From Muribaculaceae bacterium (GTDB lineage: Bacteria > Bacteroidota > Bacteroidia > Bacteroidales > Muribaculaceae): a stretch of 64,000 nucleotides of DNA. The notes under the pieces are model-generated. The model was not told the origin of the DNA. It saw only the letters and a list, made by a program, of their open reading frames with translations, and searched no databases. Positions 32,216 through 42,400 of this stretch are shown here, piece by piece (positions within the stretch are counted from its first letter, which is position 1; the number at the start of each line of letters is the position of its first letter). The position numbers were made by a program, and so were the translations under genes. The stretch covers positions 1-64,000 of the forward strand of contig JAGATX010000033.1 in NCBI GenBank assembly GCA_017621055.1. Direction: 5' to 3'.

Positions 32216-34795
32216 CTAACCGAGGCACATCATGGCGATGCGGTAAACTGCGAAGGCGGCCACCCATGCAACAATGGTGTTGTATACCACGCTGAATATA
32301 CCGTACTTCCATGAGTGTGTTTCGCGCACTATCGCCGCTATGGTTGCTATACAGGGGCAGTAGAGAAGGATAAACACCATGAAACTCAATGCTATGGCCG
32401 GAGTGAAGTCGGGGTGCCCGGTAGCGGGGTTGACGGCTTCGAGGCGTGCGCCCAGACGCGCGTCGGCAGTGGCCTCGTCGTTGGTGTAGAGCACGCCGAG
32501 GGTAGATACCACTATCTCCTTTGCCGGAACGCCGGCAAGAGCGGCAACCGACGCACGCCAGTTGAATCCGAGAGGTTCCATCACGGGATTGACGGCTTTG
32601 CCGGCCATCTCCAGATAGGAATCGCGTGAGGTGTCGATTTCCGAATCACCGACCCTGGCTGTCGTGGCAGTCTGCGGTGCAATAGCCTCGTCGTGGCGGA
32701 GGGGGAAGTAGTTGAGTGCCCATACTATGATGGAGGCGAACAGAATGATACCGCCCATTTTTCTTAGGTATTCCTTGCCTTTGGCCCAGGTGTGGGAGAG
32801 CGAGGCTTTCATTGTCGGGAAACGGTAGGGCGGCAGTTCCATTACGAACGGCGTCTCGTCTTTGGTGAAGAGAAATCGGCGCAGCAGGCGCGCGGTGATG
32901 ACTGCCACGAGTATGCCGCCGAAGTACAGGCACATGAATACCAACGCCGCCGACGACGGGAAGAAAGTGCCGATGAGCAGAACGTAGATCGGCAGGCGTG
33001 CCGAGCAGCTCATGAAGGGATTGATGAGTATGGTTATCAACCGGCTCGAACGGCTTTCTATAGCACGCGAGGCCAGGATTGCCGGCACGTTGCAGCCGAA
33101 GCCCATGATCAGGGGGATGAACGATTTGCCGTGGAGACCCACGCGGTGCATCACTTTGTCCATTATGAAGGCTGCGCGCGCCATGTATCCGGAGTCCTCC
33201 ATGAACGATATGCAGAAATACAGAATCAGAATGTTCGGGAGGAAGACAATCACGCCGCCCACGCCTCCGATAATGCCGTCGGCGATGAGGTCTTTGAGCG
33301 GACCGTCGGGCATGAGCTGCTGGGTGACGCGGCTGAGCCAGTCCACCGTCGTCTCTATCCATTCCATCGGGTACTGGCCCAGGAAGAAAGTTGCCCAGAA
33401 GATGAAGAACATTATGATGAAGAAGAAGGGGAAGCCCAGATAGCGGTTGGTGGCAATGGAGTCCAGCACATGGGTTGTGCGGCGCTCCTTTTTCGGACCG
33501 GGGACAAAAGTTTCGGCGAGGGCGCCGGCTATGAAACCGTATTTTTCAGCGGCGGCGATGCTTGAGATGTCCTCGCCGTGGAGATTTTCTATCTGCCCGC
33601 GCAGTTTGTCGCGCAGAATTATCAGAGGGCTTGACGCTCCCGGCCGCACATGCCGGAGCCAGTGGCTGCGCTTTGTCTCGTCAGTATCCGCTGTATCATT
33701 GTCGGAGCTGTCGCCACAACAGGGCTTGTGGAACAACCGGCCGAAAAAACGGCGCAACGGTCCGCGCCGGCAGTTCTGGCGGTGCTGCTTGTTGGTGTTG
33801 TCGATGCCCTCCATCTCGTCTTCTATCACGTGGTCGCCTTCCATGAGCTTTATGGCGAGATAGCGTGGCGAGAAATGGCGGTGCAGGTCGGGCATGGCCT
33901 TGATATTGTCGACCAGCTGACGGATTGCTTTTTCGAGGTCGTTGCCCAGGTTGACGTGGACGTGGCGCACAACGTTGTCGCGCGACTCATAGACGGATAT
34001 TATGGTGTCGAAGAGGGTTCGGATGCCTTCGCCGGTACGTGCTACAACAGGCACCATCGGCACGCCTATCATGGCGCCGAGTTGCTCATGGTCGAGTTTG
34101 GCGCCGGAGGCCCGCAGTTCGTCGTACATGTTGAGAGCTATTACCATGCTGCGGTCCATGTCGATGAGCTCGGTAGTGAGGAAAAGGTTGCGCTCGAGGT
34201 TGGAGGAGTCCACAACGTTGATAATCACATCGGGCGTGGCTTCGGCAAGATATTTGCGCACATATAGCTCCTCGGGCGAGTAGCAGGTGAGGGAGTAGGT
34301 GCCGGGAAGGTCGACGATGTTGAACCGGTAGTCGCCGTAGACAAAATGACCGTCTTTGGCATCTACGGTGACGCCGCTGTAGTTGCCTACGTGCTCCTTT
34401 GCACCGGAGGCTATGTTGAACAGCGATGTTTTGCCGCAGTTGGGGTTGCCGATAAGCACCACGTTGATGATGTGACTCTTGTCGTGCGCTTCTTTGGCAG
34501 CCGGGGTATGGGCGGGCAGCGACCCCATGCGGCGCATGGCGGCTTCGCCGATGACGGCGGCATCCTCCACGCTGATGGGCTGTACTTCTATGAGAGCGGC
34601 TTCGCTGGCGCGAAGCGATATGTCGTAGCCTAAGATACTGTATTTTATAGGGTCGCGAAGAGGAGCGTGGAGAACCGTTGTTACCGGTCGTCCGGCTACG
34701 AAGCCCATTTCGATGACTCGTTTACGGAAGGCACCGTGGCCATGAATCTTGACGATTATGGCCGACTCGCCGGTTTTGAGATCTGACAGTTTCAT
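32216..34795 (-). CDS. feoB: FeoA-FeoB fusion, ferrous iron transporter
   Basis: Inner-membrane Fe(II) uptake GTPase. Start chosen at 34795 (MKLSDLKTGES); the longer in-frame extension runs through the promoter. Residues 1-~75 are an SH3-like FeoA domain. The G domain follows: G1 GNPNCGKT at 116-123, G3 DLPG at 162-165, G4 NMYD at 222-225. About 10 membrane helices with Gate motifs (GFGCNVPAI; NPFMSCSARLPIYVLL) follow. Length is 859 aa. A ~60-residue insertion at ~330-389 in the GDI-like helical region is rich in His, Cys and Arg. FeoAB fusions are usual in Bacteroides. Confidence 0.95.
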   Translation of the reverse strand: MKLSDLKTGESAIIVKIHGHGAFRKRVIEMGFVAGRPVTTVLHAPLRDPIKYSILGYDISLRASEAALIEVQPISVEDAAVIGEAAMRRMGSLPAHTPAAKEAHDKSHIINVVLIGNPNCGKTSLFNIASGAKEHVGNYSGVTVDAKDGHFVYGDYRFNIVDLPGTYSLTCYSPEELYVRKYLAEATPDVIINVVDSSNLERNLFLTTELIDMDRSMVIALNMYDELRASGAKLDHEQLGAMIGVPMVPVVARTGEGIRTLFDTIISVYESRDNVVRHVHVNLGNDLEKAIRQLVDNIKAMPDLHRHFSPRYLAIKLMEGDHVIEDEMEGIDNTNKQHRQNCRRGPLRRFFGRLFHKPCCGDSSDNDTADTDETKRSHWLRHVRPGASSPLIILRDKLRGQIENLHGEDISSIAAAEKYGFIAGALAETFVPGPKKERRTTHVLDSIATNRYLGFPFFFIIMFFIFWATFFLGQYPMEWIETTVDWLSRVTQQLMPDGPLKDLIADGIIGGVGGVIVFLPNILILYFCISFMEDSGYMARAAFIMDKVMHRVGLHGKSFIPLIMGFGCNVPAILASRAIESRSSRLITILINPFMSCSARLPIYVLLIGTFFPSSAALVFMCLYFGGILVAVITARLLRRFLFTKDETPFVMELPPYRFPTMKASLSHTWAKGKEYLRKMGGIILFASIIVWALNYFPLRHDEAIAPQTATTARVGDSEIDTSRDSYLEMAGKAVNPVMEPLGFNWRASVAALAGVPAKEIVVSTLGVLYTNDEATADARLGARLEAVNPATGHPDFTPAIALSFMVFILLYCPCIATIAAIVRETHSWKYGIFSVVYNTIVAWVAAFAVYRIAMMCLG

Positions 34796-34827
34796 GGCGG
34801 CAAAGGTCGTGAAAATTCCGCAGGTTC

Positions 34828-34836
34828 GCAAATTTA
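34828..34836 (-). promoter_or_regulatory. -7 box of feoAB
   Basis: On the minus strand TAAATTTGC (34836 to 34828) matches TAnnTTTG, about 33 nt upstream of the feoAB start. No Fur box could be identified with confidence. Confidence 0.55.
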
Positions 34837-34908
34837 TTTGCAATAGTTTTAAATTAGGGCACAGATTTTGCCGCACGAATGCCGCACGTACCCGTACATA
34901 CAAGAAAT

Positions 34909-34941
34909 TTTGGTGGGTCCGCGAGTTTTTTGTAACTTTGC
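34909..34941 (+). promoter_or_regulatory. Bacteroidota-type promoter of typA
   Basis: TAACTTTGC (34933-34941) with TTTG at 34909-34912, 20 nt apart; leader about 25 nt. Confidence 0.75.
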
Positions 34942-34968
34942 AGCCGCAAAACGAACATAGCAACTTCA

Positions 34969-36765
34969 ATGCAGAACATCCGCAATATCGCCATCATCGC
35001 ACACGTCGACCATGGCAAGACCACTCTGGTGGACAAAATGCTGCTTGCCGGTCATCTTTTCCGCGACAATCAGAATACCGGCGAACTTATTCTCGACAAC
35101 AACGATCTTGAGAGGGAGCGTGGTATAACGATACTTTCAAAAAACGTATCGATCAACTACAAGGGCTATAAAATCAATATTATCGATACTCCCGGACACG
35201 CCGACTTCGGCGGCGAGGTGGAACGTGTGCTCAATATGGCCGACGGCTGCCTTCTTCTTGTCGATGCTTTCGAAGGCCCGATGCCGCAGACACGTTTTGT
35301 GCTTGAAAAAGCTATCCGCATGGGTCTCAAGCCCGTGGTGGTGGTCAACAAGGTCGACAAGCCCAACTGCCGCCCCGAAGAGGTGCAGGAAATGGTGTTC
35401 GACCTCATGTTCAGCCTCGATGCCACTGATGACCAGCTGGATTTCCCGACCCTTTACGGCTCCGCCAAGCAGGGCTGGATGAGCGATGACTACCGCAAGC
35501 CCTCCGACAACATCACGCCGCTGCTCGACGCCATCATAGAGAACATCCCCGGTCCGGAAGACAATCCCGGCAATACGCAGATGCTCATCACAAGCCTCGA
35601 TTACAGCAAATATGTGGGCCGAATCGCCATCGGCCGTGTGCATCGCGGCACCATCCGCGAAGGTCAGGAAATAGCTCTGTGCCGCCGCGACGGTTCTGTG
35701 TCGCGTCAGCGCATCAAGGAACTGCATACTTTCGAAGGCATGCAGCGCAAGAAGGTCGGCGAGGTGACGAACGGCGATATTTGCGCCATCGTCGGCCTCG
35801 AAGGCTTTGAAATCGGCGATACCATCTCCATCCCTGACAACCCCGAGCCCCTGCCCCGCATAGCCATCGACGAGCCTACAATGTCAATGACATTCACTAT
35901 CAACGACAGCCCCTTCTTCGGGCGCGACGGCAAATATGTCACCTCCCGTCACATCGGCGACCGTCTCACTGCCGAGCTCGACCGCAATCTGGCGCTCCGT
36001 GTGGAGAAAGGCCGCAAGGAAGACGAGTGGATAGTTTTCGGCCGCGGCGTTCTCCATCTGTCGGTGCTCATAGAAACCATGCGCCGCGAAGGATACGAAC
36101 TGCAGGTGGGCCAACCTCAGGTTATCATCCGTGAAATCGACGGCGTGAAGTGCGAACCTGTCGAACTTCTCACCATCAACGTCCCCGAGGAATATGCCTC
36201 CAGGATGATAGATATGGTCACGCGGCGCAAAGGCGACCTGGTGGCTATGAACACCAAGGCCGACCGCGTGCAGATGGAGTTCAATATTCCGTCGCGCGGC
36301 ATCATAGGCCTGCGCTCCAACGTTCTCACCGCTTCGGCCGGCGAGGCCATCATGGCTCACCGCTTCCTCGAGTACCAGCCATGGAAGGGCGACATAGAGC
36401 GACGCACTAACGGCTCGCTGATAGCTATAGAAAGCGGCACGGCCTATGCCTATGCCATCGACAAGCTCCAGGACCGCGGACGCTTCTTCATCTTTCCGCA
36501 GGAAGAGGTGTATGCCGGGCAGGTTGTCGGCGAGAACGCCAAGGACAACGACATACCCGTCAACGTCACCAAGAGCAAGAAACTCACCAACATGCGCGCT
36601 TCCGGCGCTGACGACAAGGCACGCATCGTTCCACCCGTGGTCTTCAGCCTCGAGGAAGCCCTCGAATATATTAAGGAGGACGAGTACGTGGAGGTAACGC
36701 CTCACCACATTCGTCTGCGCAAGATTATCCTCGACGAGATAGAGCGCAAGCGCGCCAACCGTTGA
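34969..36765 (+). CDS. typA: Translational GTPase TypA/BipA
   Basis: Ribosome-associated GTPase involved in 50S assembly and stress adaptation. G1 AHVDHGKTTLVDKML at ~9-23, switch I/II RERGITILSKN and DTPGHADFGGE, G4 NKVDKP. Length is 598 aa, normal; the C-terminal BipA-specific domain contains FIFPQEEVYAGQVVGEN. folP follows 34 nt downstream and is probably co-transcribed. Confidence 0.97.
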   Translation: MQNIRNIAIIAHVDHGKTTLVDKMLLAGHLFRDNQNTGELILDNNDLERERGITILSKNVSINYKGYKINIIDTPGHADFGGEVERVLNMADGCLLLVDAFEGPMPQTRFVLEKAIRMGLKPVVVVNKVDKPNCRPEEVQEMVFDLMFSLDATDDQLDFPTLYGSAKQGWMSDDYRKPSDNITPLLDAIIENIPGPEDNPGNTQMLITSLDYSKYVGRIAIGRVHRGTIREGQEIALCRRDGSVSRQRIKELHTFEGMQRKKVGEVTNGDICAIVGLEGFEIGDTISIPDNPEPLPRIAIDEPTMSMTFTINDSPFFGRDGKYVTSRHIGDRLTAELDRNLALRVEKGRKEDEWIVFGRGVLHLSVLIETMRREGYELQVGQPQVIIREIDGVKCEPVELLTINVPEEYASRMIDMVTRRKGDLVAMNTKADRVQMEFNIPSRGIIGLRSNVLTASAGEAIMAHRFLEYQPWKGDIERRTNGSLIAIESGTAYAYAIDKLQDRGRFFIFPQEEVYAGQVVGENAKDNDIPVNVTKSKKLTNMRASGADDKARIVPPVVFSLEEALEYIKEDEYVEVTPHHIRLRKIILDEIERKRANR

Positions 36766-36799
36766 CAGCGGAACCTCTTCCGGTGTCCTGACTGCGATT

Positions 36800-37639
36800 A
36801 TGAAACCTTTTTCCCTGAATATACGCGGATGCCTGAAAGAATTCGGGCATCCCGTCGTTATGGGCATTGTCAATGTCACGCCCGATTCTTTTTTTGCGGG
36901 TTCGCGCGTCAATGCCCCCGCGCAGATAAGCCGGCGCGCCGAGCGTATGGCCGCCGAAGGTGCGGATATGGTGGATATCGGCGCATGTTCCACCCGCCCC
37001 GGTGCCGAGATTGTCGGCGCCGATGAGGAATGGCGCCGTCTCGAGGCCGGTATCGCCGCCGTGCGCCGCGCCGTGGGAACAGATATTCCGGTATCGGTCG
37101 ATACTTTCCGTGCCGATGTCGCGCGTCGTGCCGTGGAGGCCGGCGCCGACATTATCAACGATATTTCCGGCGGAAATCTCGACTCCGGGATGTTCGCCGC
37201 CGTGGCTGAACTCAAGGTGCCGTACATCCTGATGCACATGCGCGGCACACCCGCCACTATGCAGACACTCACCGACTACGACGGCAACATCGCGGCCTGC
37301 GTGGCCCGCGAGCTGAGCGGGCCGCTGCGCCGTCTCGAGGAGGCAGGCGTGGCCGATATCATCGTCGATCCGGGTTTCGGGTTTGCCAAGACGTTACGAC
37401 AGAACTGGGAACTTGCCCGCGATATGGAGAGCCTGGAAATCCTGAACCGCCCGATGCTTGTCGGTGTCTCCCGAAAATCCATGCTCGTAAAGTTGCTGAA
37501 TATCAGTGCCGACGAGGCGCTCCCGGCAACAACGGCGTTGAATTTCGCCATGCTGGAGCGCGGCGCGGCCATCCTGCGCGTTCACGATGTCGCCGAAGCC
37601 CGGCAGGCCACGGCGATGTACGCCGCTATATCTTCATGA
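36800..37639 (+). CDS. folP: Dihydropteroate synthase
   Basis: Condenses p-aminobenzoate with hydroxymethyl-dihydropterin diphosphate in folate synthesis; the sulfonamide target. Signature MGIVNVTPDSFF near residue 21, then GADMVDIGACSTRPGA (the usual GGESTRPG is altered to ACSTRPG), NDISGG, LMHMRG, DPGFGFAKT and GVSRKSM. Length is 279 aa. Its 3' end overlaps convergent aroB by 14 nt. Confidence 0.96.
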   Translation: MKPFSLNIRGCLKEFGHPVVMGIVNVTPDSFFAGSRVNAPAQISRRAERMAAEGADMVDIGACSTRPGAEIVGADEEWRRLEAGIAAVRRAVGTDIPVSVDTFRADVARRAVEAGADIINDISGGNLDSGMFAAVAELKVPYILMHMRGTPATMQTLTDYDGNIAACVARELSGPLRRLEEAGVADIIVDPGFGFAKTLRQNWELARDMESLEILNRPMLVGVSRKSMLVKLLNISADEALPATTALNFAMLERGAAILRVHDVAEARQATAMYAAISS

Positions 37640-38696
37640 GGTCGCGGTAGATATCGAGCGCCGATTCTATTTCCTTCGGCGTGGCCACGCAATCGGTAAC
37701 GGGTTGGCCGACAGCTTTCAGAAGTGTGAAATTTATATTATCGGCCGTGCGGTTTTTCTTGTCCTGGCGCATGGCGGCTATGAGAGCGGGATAATCGTCG
37801 CAGGTTATGTCGTAGGCGCCGTAATTGGTGTGTACGTAATCGGCGAGTCGGTGGATATCGTCGGTGGAAAAGCCCTCCTTCATATTCGAGAGCACCGTCT
37901 CGGCAACCATACCCCATGCCACGGCGTAACCGTGGGCCACAGGCTGACGGCGCCGGTGTCCGAGAGCTTCGAAGGCGTGGCCTATGGTATGTCCGAAATT
38001 CAGTACCTTTCGCAGACCGCTTTCGCGGAGATCCTGCTCTACGATGCGCTTTTTTGTCAGTACGCTGGCCTGAAGGAGCGGCATCATTGCCTCGCTGTTG
38101 AAGGTGGGATAGACGGGGCTGAAAGCCAGGAGCTTGCCGAAGGTGTCGCTATCCTCGAGGATGCCGTGTTTGAGCATTTCGGCATAGCCGGAGAGGATTT
38201 CCTGCTCCGTGAGGGTGTTGAAATAGATTGTTGAGATGATTGCCGCCACAGGTTCGGTGAAGGTGCCGAGCTGGTTTTTCAGACCGTTGAAATTTATGCC
38301 GGTCTTGCCTCCTATCGAGGCGTCGACGGCGCCGAGCACTGAAGTGGGGACATTTATGAAGCGGAGCCCGCGCTTGAAGGTCGCTGCGGCGAAGCCCCCG
38401 AGGTCGCTGACAACACCGCCGCCGACATTTATTATCAGAGTGGAGCGTGTAGCTTCGAGTTCGCCGAGACTGCGCCACATATCGGTGAGTTGTTCCAGGC
38501 TCTTGTTTGTATCGCCGGCTTTGAGGGTTATCAGCGGCGCGCTGGCCACAGTTTTGGAGTCGTTGCGCAGCAACGGCATGACAAACTGTGCGGTGTTGAC
38601 GTCGGCAACCATCACGGCATCGGGATTTCCGAGGTCGGCGACAAGGTCATCGATAGCCTCGCCGACAAGTTCGGTGAATATAAGTTTCTGGTCCAT
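37626..38696 (-). CDS. aroB: 3-Dehydroquinate synthase
   Basis: Second step of the shikimate pathway. NAD- and metal-binding blocks: GGGVVSDLGGFAAATFKRG, NVPTSVLGAVDASIGGKTGIN, and the zinc residues in LNFGHTIGHAFE (His) plus AYGMAW-equivalent HGYAVAWGMV. Length is 356 aa, normal. It is the last gene of a minus-strand operon with the HAD, AsmA-family and DUF5715 genes; spacing to the HAD gene is 21 nt. Confidence 0.96.
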   Translation of the reverse strand: MDQKLIFTELVGEAIDDLVADLGNPDAVMVADVNTAQFVMPLLRNDSKTVASAPLITLKAGDTNKSLEQLTDMWRSLGELEATRSTLIINVGGGVVSDLGGFAAATFKRGLRFINVPTSVLGAVDASIGGKTGINFNGLKNQLGTFTEPVAAIISTIYFNTLTEQEILSGYAEMLKHGILEDSDTFGKLLAFSPVYPTFNSEAMMPLLQASVLTKKRIVEQDLRESGLRKVLNFGHTIGHAFEALGHRRRQPVAHGYAVAWGMVAETVLSNMKEGFSTDDIHRLADYVHTNYGAYDITCDDYPALIAAMRQDKKNRTADNINFTLLKAVGQPVTDCVATPKEIESALDIYRDLMKI

Positions 38697-38717
38697 TTGC
38701 AGAGTCTGATTTTTCTC

Positions 38718-39467
38718 TTATAACAAACGGGAAAGCAAAAAGGCGCACTCGGCCATGGAAGAAACTTCGATATCGGCGCCGGCTTGCGAGAGAGTGCCGG
38801 CGGTGAGCGGTCCGGTTCGCACACCGATGGTGAACACTCCGGCGGCGGCAGCCGACCGCACGCCCAGCGGAGCATTGTCCACGCCGACGACGCGCCGGCA
38901 TTCCACCCCGGCTTTTGCAGCTCCTTTTTCGAAAGGTTCCGGGTGCGGTTTCCCGTGGGTGACATCGTATGCCGTCACGCGCCTCCCGGCGGGAAAAGCC
39001 CCGGGGAAATCGCTGTCGAGGCGCTGCAGCAGCGACCCCTGACCTGAACCGGTGACGAGTACCGGCACAGCACCCTTGGATATGACCGTCGCCACGGCAT
39101 TCTGCGCGCCGGCCATGACGGGCGCCTCATCGCCGGCGGCGAAATACATTGATTTGAGGCCGTAGAGCCGCTTTATATCCTCATCGGAGGGTTCGCCCCG
39201 GCCGTTGCGTTCGTACAGAATGCGAATGGTGTCGGCGCCCGTGCGCCCCTCGGCGGCGAAAAAGTCGGCAGGGTCGGCTATAAGGCCGGAGTCGGCGCAC
39301 ATTTTCATCCATGCACGGGCATGGCGGGGCATGGAGTCATAGAGAATGCCGTCCATATCGAAAAGAACGGCGCTGAAGCCGCCGCCTCCGTTTTTTTGGC
39401 GGTAAATGTCGAGGGCACGCCCGCAGGCAGCGGTCAGTGCCTCGGTATCAAGCGTTTCCGTTATCAT
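38718..39467 (-). CDS. HAD-superfamily phosphatase (beta-phosphoglucomutase-like)
   Basis: Haloacid dehalogenase hydrolase, subfamily IA. Motif I FDMDGILYDSM with nucleophile D37 and D39; motif II VLVTGSGQGSLL (Thr/Ser); motif III/IV KPHPEPF and VVGVDNAPLGVRSA. The N-terminal cap insertion is helical. Length is 249 aa, with ~30 extra N-terminal residues. Substrate unknown. The start overlaps the AsmA-family stop by ATGA. Confidence 0.88.
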   Translation of the reverse strand: MITETLDTEALTAACGRALDIYRQKNGGGGFSAVLFDMDGILYDSMPRHARAWMKMCADSGLIADPADFFAAEGRTGADTIRILYERNGRGEPSDEDIKRLYGLKSMYFAAGDEAPVMAGAQNAVATVISKGAVPVLVTGSGQGSLLQRLDSDFPGAFPAGRRVTAYDVTHGKPHPEPFEKGAAKAGVECRRVVGVDNAPLGVRSAAAAGVFTIGVRTGPLTAGTLSQAGADIEVSSMAECAFLLSRLL

Positions 39468-42400
39468 TTTGTTAAGGAATCGACCGGTATGTCGGGTATC
39501 ATGTTCTGCTGTATTAGCATCATCGAGTCGGCGTGGCTCAGAGTGTCGGTCATAAGATCGATGCGGCCGGCATTGCCGAGGTTGCCCATATCGAGGTGCC
39601 CGAATCGCGAGCGGCTCACACCGCGACGGAACACATTCTGAATCTGGTTCACAAGGTTTACGCGCACGGTATCGACCATGCGGACGTTCTCGGCGGCCAT
39701 ACCGTCGCGGTATTTGGCACCGCCGAGCCTTACCTTGTATTTGTCGGGATTACCCCGCACGTTCACGCCGAATTTGAATGGCAGCGGCGACTTGAGAACA
39801 GAGATGTGGTAGTCGAAATTCATTGCAAGATCGTTGTGCCCCACTACGCCGAGGGTATAGCGGTCGATATCGAACTTGAAGGGGAATATCTGCATGTTGT
39901 TGTCGCGCACAATGAGTTGCACGCTCATGTGGTTGATGTGGTTGTCGGCCTTGTCGCGGAAACGCAGCCATTTGCCTATGGTCCGGTAAGTGTCGGGGTC
40001 GATGAACGCCAGCGAATCACCCCAGAGGCTCACGGCGGCGTCGAGGGTAGGCAGGTCCAGGTTCATGAGCGAATCGATATTCACCGTCGCGGCGATATCG
40101 GCGTTGATAATGCCGCTGAAATCGCGCATCAGCGGAAGCACCGAGTCGACGGCCGGAACGAGCGAGAGAAAACGCTCGATGATGAATTGGCGCAGGTTCA
40201 GACTCATGCCGAAGCGGATATCTTCGATGCGCGGTGCCGAATATAGCGCCGACATCATCACCGTGCCCGCATCGGAGCGGGCGGCAAGGCTGTCGAGGTT
40301 TATGGCGCCGTCGTAGGCCAGCAGACGCGCACGGAAATCGCTGAGTGCCAGGTCGGAGTAGAGTATGTTCGCCGCCCGCATGTTCACTTCGCCGTCGATG
40401 TTGGAGGGAATTAGTAATGCCGACATTGCGCCGGTATCGGCGGTGGCGCTGAGACGACGGTCTATATCGGCTTCGTCGCCGTCGAGGTCTATGGTGGTAC
40501 CGTATCGCCGGTAGCGCTCGGCAAAGGCGGAACCGGCAAAAGCGGCGGCTGCCAGCTGGTTTATGTCGAGGGTGTCGCTCGATATATCGAAATGCACTTT
40601 CAAGGGCGTGTGGCGTCGGCCCGTGAGGCTGCGCCGCAGGTTGGATATCAGCCCCTGCATGGACATATCGGAGTGGCCGGCCTTGTATTCGGCGCGTCGA
40701 AGCGCTATGCTGTCGTTGTTGAATGTTATGTCGAGTCCGGTGAGGCGGTCGCGCAGCGGAAAGAAAGGCGTGAACATACGTGCGCGTTGAGTAGAGATGC
40801 TGCCTTCCAGGCGCCAGTCGTTGAGATAACGGCTGAAGCCCTTGGAAAGCCCCCAGTCTATGATTTCCAAGGCGCTGTCGGTCTGTTCCACCACGCGTCG
40901 GCGGTTATGGCCGCGCCGGTTGCGGCGGTGTTCGACGGCCAGTGCCAGGACTGAGTCGGGGGAAAGGTCAGGGAAGAGCAGGGCGAGGCTGTCGCTGAGC
41001 TGTCGCAATTCGCGGCGCCGGGCTGCCCTCTGAGGTATGAGATACGTCGTGGCGTTGATATCGGCGTCGGTGAGCATCAGGCGCACAAGCTGCGAGCCCG
41101 CCGAGATGCGGTGTGTGCGTGCGGCGAGGGTTATCTGCGGCAGATGGTTGTCGCCGCGGTAGCGGCGTATGCCCACATGCCCTTCGAGCTGACGGATGCG
41201 GGCGCCGGCACTGTCGCTCACGGAGAGAATGTCGAGGCGCCGCAGCCTGATGCCGCCGCCGAGGGGAAGTACCATTGTTGTGTCTGTGCCAAGACCGGTG
41301 TTCTCGGCGCCGCAGGCCATCACAAGGTCCGCAATGCGCATATCCACACCTCCGAGAAGCAGGAATGCCGTGTCGGCACGCAGCGAGGCGCCCAGTGTGG
41401 GCGTGGTGCGCCCGGCGCTGTCGGTGTGCAGGTGCCGGGAGGTGAAACGCAGCGCTATGCGCGGCACCTCGACCATATGCGAGGTATCGGATTTGAGATA
41501 GTATAGATTGGTGCCTGTGGCGCTCCCGTTGACATCCAGGAGATGGAAATCGCGGGGACTGAACATCGACATGTTGCCGCGGGCATTGAGGTCCATGTCG
41601 AGATTTCCGGAGAGCACGCCCTGAACAAGTTCGCGCACCTTCGGCGGCAGGAGTGCCAGGTTCATGTGACCGTCGGCATGGCAGTCGAAGGTAGGGTTGC
41701 TGATGAGTTTGCCGAATGCTCCGTTGAAATTGAGAGCGGTGGCGGGCCCGGCAATGCTGCATCGCTCTATGCTGACGGTGACGCTGTCGAGGTCGGCGCC
41801 GCGAAGGCTGGCGGCGATGGTAAGAGCCACGTTGTGGAAACGTCCACGGCCCCAGTGGAGCTGTGCCGGCGGCACGTCGGCGCGGAAATCCACGTGGGGC
41901 AGGGTGTCGCGTTCGGGAATGTATTCACGTGTGAGCCGTGCCGACAGCGACGCCGTGGCGTCGGTGTGGAAATACGGTTCGAGCAGTCGGTATTCGCGGC
42001 GTGTGTCTTCTGGTACGAGCGCCATCAGGTCCGCAACGGGCATGGGTGCAACTTCCAGATCGGCGCTGTGAATCGTCAGAGTGTTGCCGAACGATACCGC
42101 CGTGTTGAGCGTAAGATCTATGAATGCGCCGCGCAGCCGCAGTTCTTCGACGGCCACCATATCTGGGCGCGCCGGATCCCAGCGTATGCCGCCATCCATG
42201 CTGAACCGCAGGTTGCCTATGTTGGCGAACTGCCGTGCCAGCGGGCTGTCCACATTACCGCTCACGGCCAGCGAGTAGGCCGGGGCGCCCCCGCCGTCGA
42301 TATCAATGTTTTCAAGGAGTATGACAGTGGCTTCCAGCGAGTCGACAGAATTGAAATATCGTATTTCGCGGGCGTTGGTCACTGCGAAATGGTCGATGGA

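Noticed and set aside
34796..34968. Fur box in the feoAB-typA divergent region
   Set aside because: No convincing inverted GATAAT-type repeats; only -7 boxes were supported.
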